This document shows positions 35,854 to 44,664 of a stretch of 64,000 nucleotides of DNA, piece by piece. A program made the position numbers and the translations under genes. The stretch is taken from contig NZ_SNWQ01000006.1 of assembly GCF_004361855.1 (NCBI RefSeq), positions 62,001-126,000 of the forward strand, written 5' to 3'. Positions within the stretch are counted from its first letter, which is position 1. Every line of letters starts with the position of its first letter. The DNA is from Kribbella caucasensis. GTDB lineage: Bacteria > Actinomycetota > Actinomycetes > Propionibacteriales > Kribbellaceae. The notes under the pieces are model-generated. The model ran no database searches. It saw only the letters and a program-made list of their open reading frames with translations, and had not been told where the DNA came from.

Positions 35854-37119
35854 TCACGCAACCGTCTTCCTGGGCAGGCCGGCGATCCAGTGCATGCCCG
35901 CCCGCTGCTCCGTGATTCGTTCGACCAGGTACCGCGCGTCGTCGGCAACCCCACCGAAGCGGCCCGAGCCCCACGTGTACTGCCAGGGCAGACCGATGAA
36001 GTAGAGCCCCGGGACGCTCGTCACACCGCGATGGTGGGTCGGGTAGCCGCGGCCGTCGAACACCGGCAACCGGATCCACGAGTCGTCGCGGCGGAACCCG
36101 GTGCTCCAGATAACCGTGCTGATCCCTTTGATTTCAAGGGCTTCCGGCTCGCTCGACGGCTCCCAGACAGGCCGGTAGCGATCCTCGTCCGGGGCGTCGA
36201 TCCCGTTCGCCGCGACGAAGGCGTCGATCGAGTCCTTGATCCCCTCCGACACCGCGTCCGCGTGGTCGAGGTTCTTGCTCAGATCCTGGGCGAACCGCAG
36301 CGACGTCTGATCCGCGTCGACCAGCCGCCCGTACAGCTTCATCCCCTCCAGAGCGAACTTCCGCAGGTCGATGTCGCGGCCGCCATCCCGTCCGGTGACG
36401 TAATGGTTCACCCGGAAGCGCACCGCATCGACATCGTCGAACTCGTCGATTCCCTTGGCGTAGTAGCCCATCAGGTCGAGCCAGGCGACGACGTCCCGCC
36501 CGCGGTAGAACCTCGCCACTCGCGGAGCGCTGCCGGTGACCAGGTGCACGGTCCGTCCCGCCAGGTGCAGATCCTCGGCGATCTGGCAGCCCGACTGTCC
36601 GGTGCCGATCACGACAACCTCGCCTGCCGGCATATGGTCCGGGTTCTTGTACTGCGAGGAGTGGAGCTGCGTGACCGTCGTCGGCAAGCGCTCCGCCATC
36701 CGGGGAATCCGCGGCACCTGATACGGCCCGGTCGCGAGCACCACCTGGTCGGCGGTGACCGCCCCTTGCGTGGTGGCGATCCGGAATCCGTCGTCCAGGC
36801 CGGTCGCCCGAACTCCTTCGACCAGCGGCACGTCGTACGAGCGGGAGTAGTCCTCCAGATAGGCCACGATCTCGTCGCGCAGCATGAACCCGTCCGCCGC
36901 CGGCCCGTCGTACGGGAAACCCGGGAGCCGGCACTGCCAGTTCGGCGTGACCAGGCAGAACGAGTCCCACCGCCGGTTCCGCCACTCGCTGCCGACCCGA
37001 TCCGCCTCCAGCACAAGGTGATCCACTCCGCGCCGGGTCAGGTGCCAGCTCGTCGCCAGACCGGCCTGGCCGCCGCCGACCACGACGACGGGGTAATGCG
37101 CACCGCCTGTGAGTTGCAT
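35854..37119 (-). CDS. MSMEG_0569-family flavin-dependent oxidoreductase
   Basis: A 421-residue flavoprotein resembling flavin monooxygenases. It has an FAD-binding GGGQAG near residue 15, a second dinucleotide motif GTGQSG near residue 168 and the ATGPYQ linker motif. It probably uses NADPH to oxidise a nitrogen-containing intermediate. It is the first gene of the operon and follows a 144-bp intergenic region with a perfect 15-bp palindrome. MSMEG_0569-type proteins occur with MSMEG_0567, 0568 and 0572 homologues, as here. Confidence 0.88.
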   Translation of the reverse strand: MQLTGGAHYPVVVVGGGQAGLATSWHLTRRGVDHLVLEADRVGSEWRNRRWDSFCLVTPNWQCRLPGFPYDGPAADGFMLRDEIVAYLEDYSRSYDVPLVEGVRATGLDDGFRIATTQGAVTADQVVLATGPYQVPRIPRMAERLPTTVTQLHSSQYKNPDHMPAGEVVVIGTGQSGCQIAEDLHLAGRTVHLVTGSAPRVARFYRGRDVVAWLDLMGYYAKGIDEFDDVDAVRFRVNHYVTGRDGGRDIDLRKFALEGMKLYGRLVDADQTSLRFAQDLSKNLDHADAVSEGIKDSIDAFVAANGIDAPDEDRYRPVWEPSSEPEALEIKGISTVIWSTGFRRDDSWIRLPVFDGRGYPTHHRGVTSVPGLYFIGLPWQYTWGSGRFGGVADDARYLVERITEQRAGMHWIAGLPRKTVA

Positions 37120-37142
37120 GCCGACTCCCGGATTCGGTCCGT

Positions 37143-37157
37143 CTGGATGTCATCCAG
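37143..37157. promoter_or_regulatory. 15-bp palindrome upstream of the nitrilase-cluster operon
   Basis: CTGGATG-T-CATCCAG is perfectly symmetric and lies 24 bp upstream of the first gene of the eight-gene operon. It resembles sites of FadR-subfamily GntR repressors and may be the operon's operator. No regulator gene is adjacent. Confidence 0.55.
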
Positions 37158-37263
37158 TGAAAGACCGCCCGATTGCCGCACCGTTGCCTCCGGAACAAAC
37201 TCCCGTTTCCGAATCCCCCTCCCACGTTTCGCGTGGATAACCACGACGAGGAGGGTCGCGACC

Positions 37264-38895
37264 TCAGCCGGGCTGGTTCAGGCCGAGTAGCTCCACCGAC
37301 TTCTCGCGCATTTCGACCTTGCGGATCTTGCCGGTGACGGTCATCGGGAAGTCGTCGACGAGGAGGACGTACCTCGGGATCTTGTAGTGCGCGAGCTTGC
37401 CGGTGGCGAACTCCTTGACCTTGGCCGCGTCGAGTGGGTCGGCGCCTGGTTTGAGCTTGATCCAGGCGCACAGCTCCTCGCCGTACTTCGGGTCCGGGAC
37501 ACCGATCACCTGGACGTCGGCGACACCGGGATGGGTGTAGAGGAACTCCTCGATCTCGCGCGGGTACACGTTCTCGCCGCCGCGGATCACCATGTCCTTG
37601 ATCCGGCCGACGATGGTCACGTAGCCGTCGTCGCGCATCACGGCGAGGTCGCCGGTGTGCATCCAGCGGGCCTGATCGATCGCTTCGGCCGTCTTCTCCG
37701 GCTCATTCCAGTAGCCGAGCATCACGGAGTATCCGCGGGTGCACAGCTCGCCCGGTTCACCGCGCGGGACGACGAGTCCGGTCGCGGGATCGACCAGTTT
37801 CACCTCGACGTGCGGCATCACCTGGCCCACGGTCGACGTACGGCGGTCCAGGTCGTCGTCGCGACGGGTCTGGGTGGACACCGGCGACGTCTCGGTCATG
37901 CCGTAGCAGATCGCGACCTCGGCCATGTGCATGTCGGCCACGCAGCGCTTCATCACCTCGACCGGACACGGCGAGCCGGCCATCACCCCGGTCCTGAGGG
38001 ACGTCAGGTCGTACGACGCGAAGTCCGGTAACCCGAGTTCGGCGATGAACATGGTCGGTACGCCGTACAGGCCGGTGCAGCGTTCATCCTGAACCGCCTG
38101 CAACGTGGACTTCGGATCGAAGGCCGGGCCGGGGATCACCATGCAGGCGCCGTGGGTGGTGCAGCCGAGGTTGCCCATCACCATGCCGAAGCAGTGGTAG
38201 AAGGGGACCGGGATGCACAGCCGGTCGTCTTCGGTGAAGCCAATCAGCTCGGTGACGAAGTACCCGTTGTTGAGGATGTTGTGGTGCGAGAGCGTCGCGC
38301 CCTTCGGGAATCCCGTGGTCCCGGACGTGTACTGGATGTTGATCGGATCGTCGAAGCTCAGCTCGGCTTCCCGCTCGCTGAGCTGTTCTTTGCTGATCCC
38401 CTCAGCGGCGGCGACCAGCTCGTCCCAGTCGGACGTGCCGATGTAGACCGTGTCCTCCAGCGCCGCGCAGTCCTTGCGGACCTCGTCCACCATCGCCCGG
38501 TAGTCGCTGGTCTTGAACTCCGTCGCCGACACCAGCAGCTTCACGCCCGACTGGTTCAGCGCATACGCCAACTCGTGCGTGCGGTACGCCGGGTTGATGT
38601 TCACCAGGATCGCGCCGATCGTCGCCGTCGCGTACTGCGTGATCGTCCACTCCGCGCAGTTCGGCGCCCAGATCCCGACCCGATCTCCCTTCGCGATCCC
38701 CCGCGCCATCAACCCCCGCGCCACGGTCTCCACGTCGGCCCCGAACTCGCCGTACGTCCACCGCCGCCCACTGGCGACCTCGACCATCGCGTCCCGATCC
38801 CCGTACGCCCCCACCGCCCGCCGAAGATTCCCCCCGATCGTCTCCCCCAGCAAAGCAACCCCGGACACCCCGAACGCATACGAAGGCAAGCTCAT
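37264..38895 (-). CDS. AMP-forming acyl-CoA synthetase (FadD-like)
   Basis: A 543-residue ANL-superfamily enzyme that activates a carboxylic acid to acyl-AMP and then acyl-CoA. Motifs are P-loop [11 protein letters not shown], adenine-binding YGMTET, hinge [20 protein letters not shown] and the catalytic Lys in [10 protein letters not shown]. The sequence is close to medium- or long-chain fatty acyl-CoA ligases of actinobacteria. ATG at 38895 (MSLPSYAFG) is preferred to an in-frame start 57 nt upstream because it matches the family N-terminus. It is transcribed in the same direction as the nitrilase cluster but separated by 144 bp, so it is probably independent. It is divergent from the MNT gene. 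Confidence 0.9.
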   Translation of the reverse strand: MSLPSYAFGVSGVALLGETIGGNLRRAVGAYGDRDAMVEVASGRRWTYGEFGADVETVARGLMARGIAKGDRVGIWAPNCAEWTITQYATATIGAILVNINPAYRTHELAYALNQSGVKLLVSATEFKTSDYRAMVDEVRKDCAALEDTVYIGTSDWDELVAAAEGISKEQLSEREAELSFDDPINIQYTSGTTGFPKGATLSHHNILNNGYFVTELIGFTEDDRLCIPVPFYHCFGMVMGNLGCTTHGACMVIPGPAFDPKSTLQAVQDERCTGLYGVPTMFIAELGLPDFASYDLTSLRTGVMAGSPCPVEVMKRCVADMHMAEVAICYGMTETSPVSTQTRRDDDLDRRTSTVGQVMPHVEVKLVDPATGLVVPRGEPGELCTRGYSVMLGYWNEPEKTAEAIDQARWMHTGDLAVMRDDGYVTIVGRIKDMVIRGGENVYPREIEEFLYTHPGVADVQVIGVPDPKYGEELCAWIKLKPGADPLDAAKVKEFATGKLAHYKIPRYVLLVDDFPMTVTGKIRKVEMREKSVELLGLNQPG

Positions 38896-38946
38896 CCCGT
38901 CATCGTGACCGCGCCCCACCCGCCCGGCAAGAGCACGGAGATGATT

Positions 38947-39004
38947 GCCCACTCAGTCGGTCATATGTTTGGTTGAGTGGGCATATGACCTCTATAGTGG
39001 GCAT
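38947..39004. promoter_or_regulatory. Nested repeats in the MNT-HEPN promoter
   Basis: Two overlapping inverted repeats occur here: GCCCACTCA (38947-38955) with TGAGTGGGC (38974-38982), and GGTCATATG (38959-38967) with CATATGACC (38982-38990). The motif GTGGGCAT recurs as a direct copy at 38997-39004. A TATAGT (38993-38998) could be the -10. The arrangement suggests cooperative autoregulation by the downstream toxin-antitoxin gene product, which has an HTH. Confidence 0.5.
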
Positions 39005-39017
39005 GAGGAGGTGCGCC

Positions 39018-39647
39018 ATGCAGTTTCCCGAACCGATCTCCACGGCCATCCCGGGCCTGCACGGTCGGGTCCTTGGCGTCTTGACCAGGACCGATCGACC
39101 ACTCACGGGTCGCGCAGTCGCCGGACTGCTGAGGACGCCGGCCAGCGCCAGCGGAGTCCAGAAGGTCCTCGACGATCTGGCGCGCAACGGGCTGGTCGAT
39201 GTCGAGCCGGCCGGGCGAGCCAAGCTCTACAGGCTCAACCGCGATCATGTCGCCTACCCAGCGATCCACGATCTCGTCAACCTTCGCGAGATCCTGCTCG
39301 CCCGACTTAGAGCGGAAGCCGAGTCCTGGGAGGTGCCCGCCGCCGCTGTCTGGCTGTTCGGTTCCAGCGCACGCGGGCAGGCCGGTCCGGACAGCGACCT
39401 CGACCTGCTGGTGGTCCGGCCGGACAAGGTCGACGAATCCGATCCACGGTGGCTCCGACAGATCGAGGCGTTGACCGAGCGCGCCGCCCGCTGGTCCGGC
39501 AACACTTGCGAGGTCGTCGAGTACAGCGCGCAGGAGCTCAAGCGACTGGTCCGCCGCGGTGAACGCCTCGTCGGCGAACTCCGCCGCGACGCGGTACCGG
39601 TCGCCGGCGCAGCACCACGCCCGAGCCTCACCCGCAAGGCCAGTTGA
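39018..39647 (+). CDS. HTH-MNT nucleotidyltransferase, antitoxin-like
   Basis: A 209-residue protein with an N-terminal winged HTH (about 20-75, RAVAGLLRTPASASGVQKVLDDLARNGLV) and a minimal nucleotidyltransferase domain (about 100-170) with the motif GSSARGQAGPDSDLDLLVV, where the DxD pair binds metal and NTP. In MNT-HEPN toxin-antitoxin systems the MNT protein neutralises the HEPN RNase, in some cases by AMPylating it. The ATG at 39018 has AGGAGG six bases upstream and is preferred to three earlier in-frame ATGs. The stop overlaps the ATG of the HEPN gene (TGATG). The gene is intact. Confidence 0.85.
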   Translation: MQFPEPISTAIPGLHGRVLGVLTRTDRPLTGRAVAGLLRTPASASGVQKVLDDLARNGLVDVEPAGRAKLYRLNRDHVAYPAIHDLVNLREILLARLRAEAESWEVPAAAVWLFGSSARGQAGPDSDLDLLVVRPDKVDESDPRWLRQIEALTERAARWSGNTCEVVEYSAQELKRLVRRGERLVGELRRDAVPVAGAAPRPSLTRKAS

Positions 39648-40040
39648 TGGGAGCACTGGAAGACGCGCGCGCCCATCTGGCCAAAGGCGCGGGAGTTCCT
39701 GGAAGCAGCCGAACTCACCCACGACCTCGGCCTGTTCAACGCGGCGACATCGAGCGCCGTCACCTCCGGCATCAACTCCAAGGATGCGATCTGCCTCGCG
39801 TTGACCGGCCGAACGAAGAAGGGCGACAACCATTTGGAAGCCGTTGCCGAGCTCAAAGCGTCTGGGCCGGTTGGCCGGGAGACCGCCCAGACGTTCTCGC
39901 GGCTGCTCAAGCTGAAGTCGAAGTCGCAGTATCAGGCGTCGTCGACCTCGGCGGCGGATGCGGCGAAGAGCATCGACTGGGCGGCTCGGATGGTCGATTC
40001 GGCTCAGGTTGTTGCCGGCAATGGATCCTCGCGCGCCTGA
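39647..40040 (+). pseudogene. HEPN-domain toxin partner, frameshifted near the start
   Basis: The ATG at 39647 overlaps the MNT stop and encodes MGALEDARAHLAK, a typical HEPN N-terminus. At the AAA of 39683-39685 the HEPN sequence continues in the +1 frame as AREFLEAAELTHDLGLFNAATSSAVTSGINSKDAICLALTGR and runs to a TGA at 40038-40040. The expected toxin would be about 130 residues, with an Rx6H motif (RTKKGDNH) and the closing LLKLKSKSQYQ. One extra A in the AAA run explains the shift. Without frameshifting only a 27-residue peptide would be made from this ATG. It is either a true inactivating mutation, programmed +1 frameshifting or a sequencing error. Confidence 0.8.
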
Positions 40041-40231
40041 AAACGCTTGTTTTCGGTTGGGATCGGGCCGCGCCGGGAACCCTGCTGGGTGTTCGTACAG
40101 TATACGCGGGCGTGTGTTCGAATTCAGGGAAACCGGGGGTGGACGGCAAGCAATCGCCGGGATAACTCTGCGTCGTGTCCCGTCGCGGAGCGTGGCTGGG
40201 TGGCTACGCTGGTAGGGAAAGGTGTGAGGCC

Positions 40232-41698
40232 ATGGGCTGGTCGGGCGATCGGGTTGCCCGCAGCGAGCGTCCGCCGGGTCGTACCGCCGAGGCGGCGCAA
40301 CGGACCGCTGCGGTGCGGGAGCGTGTCCGGGAGTTGCAGAGTGTGCTGGCCGAAGCGCTGGCGATCGAGGTGCACGGGACCGACCTGCAGACGTTGAAAC
40401 GGGCGCCGCGGCGGGCGCCACCGTTGGTGTCGGCGGCGGAGCTGGAGCCGCACCCGGGGCCGGTGTGGGCCGCGTTCCTGCCGAGTCCGCCGGGGCCGTT
40501 CGCGAGCTGGGTGGGTGGGAACAGGCGGTATGCGCGGCGCCTGCGGCAGGCCGAGGACCGGTTCGCCGAGGCGATCGAGCGGCACCGGGCGGCCGAGGAG
40601 ACCCGGCGGGAACGGGTCGCGCGGTCCTCCCGGGAACAGGCCGAGCAGCAGCGCCGGCTGGACGAGACCACCGCGGAGCAGCACCAGCGCGTGGACGAGT
40701 ACCAGCGGTGCGTGGAGAACCGGGACCGCAAGGCAGTGACCCGGTACTTCCAGAAGGCGCTGGAACGGACCGCCGAGCCGCACGACTTCCCGCGCCGCCG
40801 CAAAGTCGGCTACGTGCCCGAGTCGACCCTGCTGGCGTTGGAGTGGGACCTGCCCGACGTCGGCGTCGTACCGCCGGAAGCGTCATACCGGTACGACGAG
40901 GAGCAGGACGCCGTGGTCGCCGTACCGCGGCCGGAGAAGGAAGTGCGCCTCCTCTACCAGCAACTGGTCGCACAGTGCGCGTTGCGGGCGCTGCACCTGG
41001 TCTTCGGGCACGACCGGTACGGCGTGGTCGACACAGTCGTGTTCAACGGCATGGTCGAGTCGGTGGACCTCGCCACCGGCCGGACCGTGCGGCCGTGCCT
41101 GATCACGTTGCGGGCCACCCGCGAGCAGTACAAGGCCCTCGTCCTCGACCAGCTCGACCCGGTCGCCTGCGTCCGGCACTACTTCGGCGCCGAGGTCTCC
41201 CGGCATCCGGAGGAGCTCCAACCGGTGGAGCCCGTGATGGACTTCGACCTGGCCGATCCGCGGACGGTCGAGGCGACGGACATCGTCAGCGAGATCGACT
41301 CCCGGCCGAACCTGCTCGAGCTGACCCCGACCGAGTTCGAGCACCTGGTGCACAACCTGCTCACCCGGATGGGCCTGGAGACCCGCCTGTTCCGCAGTGC
41401 GAACGACGGCGGTATCGACTGTGTGGCACACGATCCCAGGCCGATCACGGGTGGCATGTTCGTCGTCCAGGCGAAGCTCTACACGAAAACCGTGCCGCCG
41501 TCCGCGGTACGGGATCTCTTCGGCACGGTGGTGGACGCGGGCGCGACCAAGGGCATCCTGATCACCACCAGCGGCTTCGGCCCGTCCAGCTACCAGTTCG
41601 CGAACGGCAAACCCCTGCAACTGATCGACGGGACCGGGCTGCTCGCGCTGTGCCACCAACACGACATCCCGGCCCGCATCGTCCCCCGGGCTAGCTGA
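40232..41698 (+). CDS. Mrr-like restriction endonuclease domain protein
   Basis: A 488-residue protein. The first 290 residues are poorly characterised, with a charged coiled-coil stretch (about 105-175, RLRQAEDRFAEAIERHRAAEETRRERVARSSREQAE cut here into its core features of Glu/Arg heptads). The C-terminal 125 residues form an Mrr-type PD-(D/E)xK nuclease: LTPTEFEHLVHNLLTRMGL, then DGGIDCVAHD with the acidic residue, and FVVQAKLY as the QxK variant. Such proteins may cleave modified DNA. No methyltransferase is adjacent. The ATG at 40232 follows GTGAGG. It overlaps the convergent DUF6454 gene by 8 bp. Confidence 0.82.
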   Translation: MGWSGDRVARSERPPGRTAEAAQRTAAVRERVRELQSVLAEALAIEVHGTDLQTLKRAPRRAPPLVSAAELEPHPGPVWAAFLPSPPGPFASWVGGNRRYARRLRQAEDRFAEAIERHRAAEETRRERVARSSREQAEQQRRLDETTAEQHQRVDEYQRCVENRDRKAVTRYFQKALERTAEPHDFPRRRKVGYVPESTLLALEWDLPDVGVVPPEASYRYDEEQDAVVAVPRPEKEVRLLYQQLVAQCALRALHLVFGHDRYGVVDTVVFNGMVESVDLATGRTVRPCLITLRATREQYKALVLDQLDPVACVRHYFGAEVSRHPEELQPVEPVMDFDLADPRTVEATDIVSEIDSRPNLLELTPTEFEHLVHNLLTRMGLETRLFRSANDGGIDCVAHDPRPITGGMFVVQAKLYTKTVPPSAVRDLFGTVVDAGATKGILITTSGFGPSSYQFANGKPLQLIDGTGLLALCHQHDIPARIVPRAS

Positions 41699-42629
41699 TG
41701 ACCGACTCGTAGATCAAAATCTCGGTGCCCTTGACCTCTTCGCCGTCATCGGGCGCGGTGAACAGCCGCAGCTTGTTGCCGTCGACCTCCAGCGCCACTG
41801 GGTTCCGCGTCGCGCTGTGCCCAGCCGCCGAGAAGGCAGGGAACGGGATCTCGTGCAGGATCCGGTTGTCCTTCAGGTCGAGCAGCGCCAGGCCGCCGAG
41901 CTCGTAGTTGCCCCCGGTCGCGGTCGCCAGTCCTGTCACTCCACCACAGAGCTGCTTGCTCCGGCTCACGTAGTCGCAGTCCTGGTAGTCGAGCAGGTGG
42001 CTCTTGTTGGCCTTGGCGTCCAACTGCTTGCCGGCCGCGGTCCACTCGTACAGCGTCCGCGATCCCCAGCTCACCCCGTGCACCATGCCCGTACGCCGGT
42101 CGCGCACGACTCCACCGACGTGGTCACCGACCCGGAACTGCTCGCTGACCTTGAACGTCTTCGGGTTCACCTTGTAGACGATGCCGCGCGAGTTCGGCCG
42201 GTACTCCGCGACCGGGACCCACACGTTCTCGCCGTCGAAGTCGATCCCGCCCGGGTGGTACACCGTGCCCTCGCCGAGCGTGATGTCCTTCTTCAGGTTG
42301 CCCTGCCGGTCCAGTACGAACAGGTGCCCGATCCCCTTACCCGGAGTCCGGTCGTACCCGCCCACCGGCGCCGGGTACTTCACCGGCGCCTACAGCACCT
42401 CCACGCTGGACAGGAAGATCGTGTCGCCGACCACGGCGAAACCCTGCGGGTGGTACGTCGGGAACTTCAACGGAATCCGCGCCACCTGCGTCCACGCCGT
42501 ACTGCGTGTGGTCGCCTCGAAGGCACGGGCGACCTGGTCGTCGCGCCCGGCGGCATCGGCGCCGGCCACGGTCGTACCGGCGAGCAGCGCACCCGCCAGG
42601 ATGGTGGCGAGTATGGTCTTCCTACGCAT
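41691..42629 (-). pseudogene. Secreted DUF6454 protein interrupted by in-frame TAG
   Basis: The frame starts at ATG 42629 with an AGGGAGA ribosome-binding site and a signal peptide (MRRKTILATILAGALLAGTTVAGADA). It continues as RIPLKFPTYHPQGFAVVGDTIFLSSVEVL, then a TAG at 42390-42392, and proceeds in the same frame as APVKYPAPVGGYDRTPGKGIGHLFVLD to 41691. Both halves align with one DUF6454 protein of about 310 residues, so the TAG is a single nonsense change (GAG or CAG would restore it). The downstream half has a GTG at 42383 but would lack a signal peptide. The rest shows no decay, so the mutation is recent, or an error, or read through. Confidence 0.82.
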
Positions 42630-42740
42630 CGTGTCTCCCTGGTCGTTGTTGACTTGGCAGCTTTCGCCCGGCAGGCGACGCGCGGCCCACCAGTAGCTGA
42701 CCAAAGGCCATGCGCCGGGTGAAGTGTCAGACTGGCCGGC

Positions 42741-43361
42741 ATGGACTCTGGGATCACCGTCACCGGGACCGGTCAGGCCACCGCGCCGGCCGATCTGCTC
42801 CGCCTCACGCTCAGCGTCGGCCAGGACGCCCCCGACGTAGCGGCCGCGGTCGCGCTGGTCGCCGAACGCACCGACGCGGTCAACGCCGTACTGCGTGACC
42901 TGGGTGTCGGCTCGTCCGATATCCAGACCAGCTCGGTCAACGTGCATCCGCAGTACGGCGAGTCGATGGCGGTCGCCGGGTATCGGGCGTCGCACTCGAT
43001 GACGGTGACCACGAAGGACCTCACCGGATTCGGCCGGTTGCTGAACGCGGCGGTGTCGGCGGCGGGCAACAGCCTCGGGCTGGACTACCTGCAGTTCGAT
43101 GTCGAGGACAAGACCGCGCTGCTGGTCCGGGCCCGCGAACTGGCCTTCGCGCAGGCTGCCGAGAAGGCCGCTCAACTGGCGCGGCTGACCGGTCAGGAGC
43201 TCGGCTCGATCGGCGCGGTCTCGGAGACCTTCGGCCAGGTCCCGATCCGGGAAATGGCGATGGCCAAGTCGTCCGCTGCCGGTTACGACCAGAGTCTGAC
43301 GGTCACGCCGGGCGAGCAAACCATCGAGGTCACCCTCGAAGTACGCTGGAACTGGGCCTGA
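42741..43361 (+). CDS. SIMPL domain (DUF541) protein
   Basis: A 206-residue protein of the SIMPL/DUF541 family. It starts GITVTGTGQATAPADLLRLTLSVG, the usual first strands, with a central VHPQYGESMAVAGYRASHSMTVTTKDL region and ends in a beta strand (QTIEVTLEVRWNWA). Unlike many family members it has no signal peptide, so it is probably cytosolic. Family functions range from oxidative stress protection (BP26/Omp28-like) to signalling; none can be assigned. It is divergent from the DUF6454 gene. Confidence 0.85.
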   Translation: MDSGITVTGTGQATAPADLLRLTLSVGQDAPDVAAAVALVAERTDAVNAVLRDLGVGSSDIQTSSVNVHPQYGESMAVAGYRASHSMTVTTKDLTGFGRLLNAAVSAAGNSLGLDYLQFDVEDKTALLVRARELAFAQAAEKAAQLARLTGQELGSIGAVSETFGQVPIREMAMAKSSAAGYDQSLTVTPGEQTIEVTLEVRWNWA

Positions 43362-43463
43362 GGCAACTGGATTCCGACTACTCTTTCCTGGCATGTCTGG
43401 TAGCAACCGCCGTCACGGCGCTCAACGTCGTCGTACTGATCGTGCTCACGCTGCGAGGTTGGC

Positions 43464-44255
43464 GTGACCGCGACGTACGTGGTGAGCGACGTCCACGGGT
43501 ATCCGGACAAGTTCGCCGCGTCGTTGCACGAGGCCGACCTGACCGACGCCGACGGCAACTGGTCCGGCCAGGATGCCCGGTTGTGGTTGCTCGGTGACCT
43601 GTTCGACCGCGGCCCGGACGGGATCGGCGCGCTGCGGCTGGTCCGCCGGCTCACCGACCAGGCGGCCGCGAGCAGCGGCGAAGTACGGCTGCTGCTCGGC
43701 AACCACGAGATCCTCGCGCTCGGGATGCGCAAGTTCGGCGACACGTTCGTGCCGCACGAGGGGATCACCTCGCGCAGCTTCGAACGCAGCTGGGCCCTGA
43801 ACGGCGGCCAGGACCGCGACCAGGAACTGCTCACCGACGACGACGTCGCCTGGCTGATCGACCAGCCCATGCTCGGCCTGGACGCGGGGCACCTGCTGAT
43901 GCACTCCGACACCATCGAGTATGTCGAGTGGGGCAGCACCATCGACGAGATCAACGCCGCCGCCCGCGCCGAACTGCACTCCGACGACATCACCGTCTGG
44001 TGGGAGATCTGGCGCCGGATGACGTCGCGCTACGCCTTCCGCGGCCCCGACGGCCCCGAACTCGCCCGCACCCTCCTGCACCACCTCGGCGGCGAACGCA
44101 TCGTCCACGGCCACAGCATCGTCGCCGACCAACTCGGCATCGACCCCGCCTGGGTCAAGGAGCCACTCCTCTACTGCGACGGCCTGGTCCTCGGCATAGA
44201 CGCCGGCACCTTCGACGGCGGCCCCTCCCTCCTGGTCCCCCTCACCCCCCTCTGA
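43464..44255 (+). CDS. Calcineurin-like metallophosphoesterase
   Basis: A 263-residue metallophosphatase resembling bis(5'-nucleosyl)-tetraphosphatase and Ser/Thr phosphatases. Dimetal motifs are SDVHGYPDKF, LGDLFDRGPDG, LLGNHEIL, and later HSDTIEY and VHGHS. There is no signal peptide. GTG at 43464 is the start, since the first motif lies at residue 8. The 3' end overlaps the convergent VapC gene by 14 bp. The substrate could be Ap4A-like nucleotides or phosphoprotein. Confidence 0.87.
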   Translation: MTATYVVSDVHGYPDKFAASLHEADLTDADGNWSGQDARLWLLGDLFDRGPDGIGALRLVRRLTDQAAASSGEVRLLLGNHEILALGMRKFGDTFVPHEGITSRSFERSWALNGGQDRDQELLTDDDVAWLIDQPMLGLDAGHLLMHSDTIEYVEWGSTIDEINAAARAELHSDDITVWWEIWRRMTSRYAFRGPDGPELARTLLHHLGGERIVHGHSIVADQLGIDPAWVKEPLLYCDGLVLGIDAGTFDGGPSLLVPLTPL

Positions 44256-44664
44256 CAGATCCCTCGTTCTTGCCGAGCACAGGCAGATCCGAACGGCTGA
44301 AGTCGTCACCAACACACAGGATGGGGAAGCCGGTCTCCTCGGCCAGCGCATACGTGAAGCAATCGCCGAGATTCAGCCCGGCCGGATGCCGTCCCTTGCC
44401 GAACCTCCGCCAGGCGTCTATCGCCCGATCGGCCAGGTCGGCGTCGAACGGCACCACGGTGATCTGCGCATCGCGCAGCACCCGATGCGCGATGCCGACC
44501 GCGCCGGGTGCTCTGGCTTCCAGCACGATGCCGAGCTCCACCGCCGTGGGCGCTGCGATCAACCGGCTTTCCGCATCGCCCAAGCAGTCGAGAATCCACT
44601 CGCAGCCTGGCTCGGCGGTGAGCACCGCAACCATCGCCGAGGTGTCGACAACGACCGAGGTCAC
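44242..44664 (-). CDS. vapC: VapC-type PIN domain ribonuclease toxin
   Basis: A 140-residue PIN domain protein. The acidic active site is visible as VVDTSAMVAVL (first Asp), TAVELGIVLEA (Glu), NLGDCFTYALA (Asp) and CVGDDFSRSD (last Asp). It is expected to cleave RNA when free of VapB. The start is GTG at 44664, overlapping the VapB stop (GTGA). The intact acidic set suggests an active toxin. Confidence 0.92.
   Translation of the reverse strand: MTSVVVDTSAMVAVLTAEPGCEWILDCLGDAESRLIAAPTAVELGIVLEARAPGAVGIAHRVLRDAQITVVPFDADLADRAIDAWRRFGKGRHPAGLNLGDCFTYALAEETGFPILCVGDDFSRSDLPVLGKNEGSVRGG

Noticed and set aside
43370..43465. Small hydrophobic frame (FLACLVATAVTALNVVVLIVLTLRGW) between SIMPL and metallophosphatase
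   Set aside because: It has a membrane-like stretch but no ATG, GTG or TTG with a ribosome-binding site in frame.
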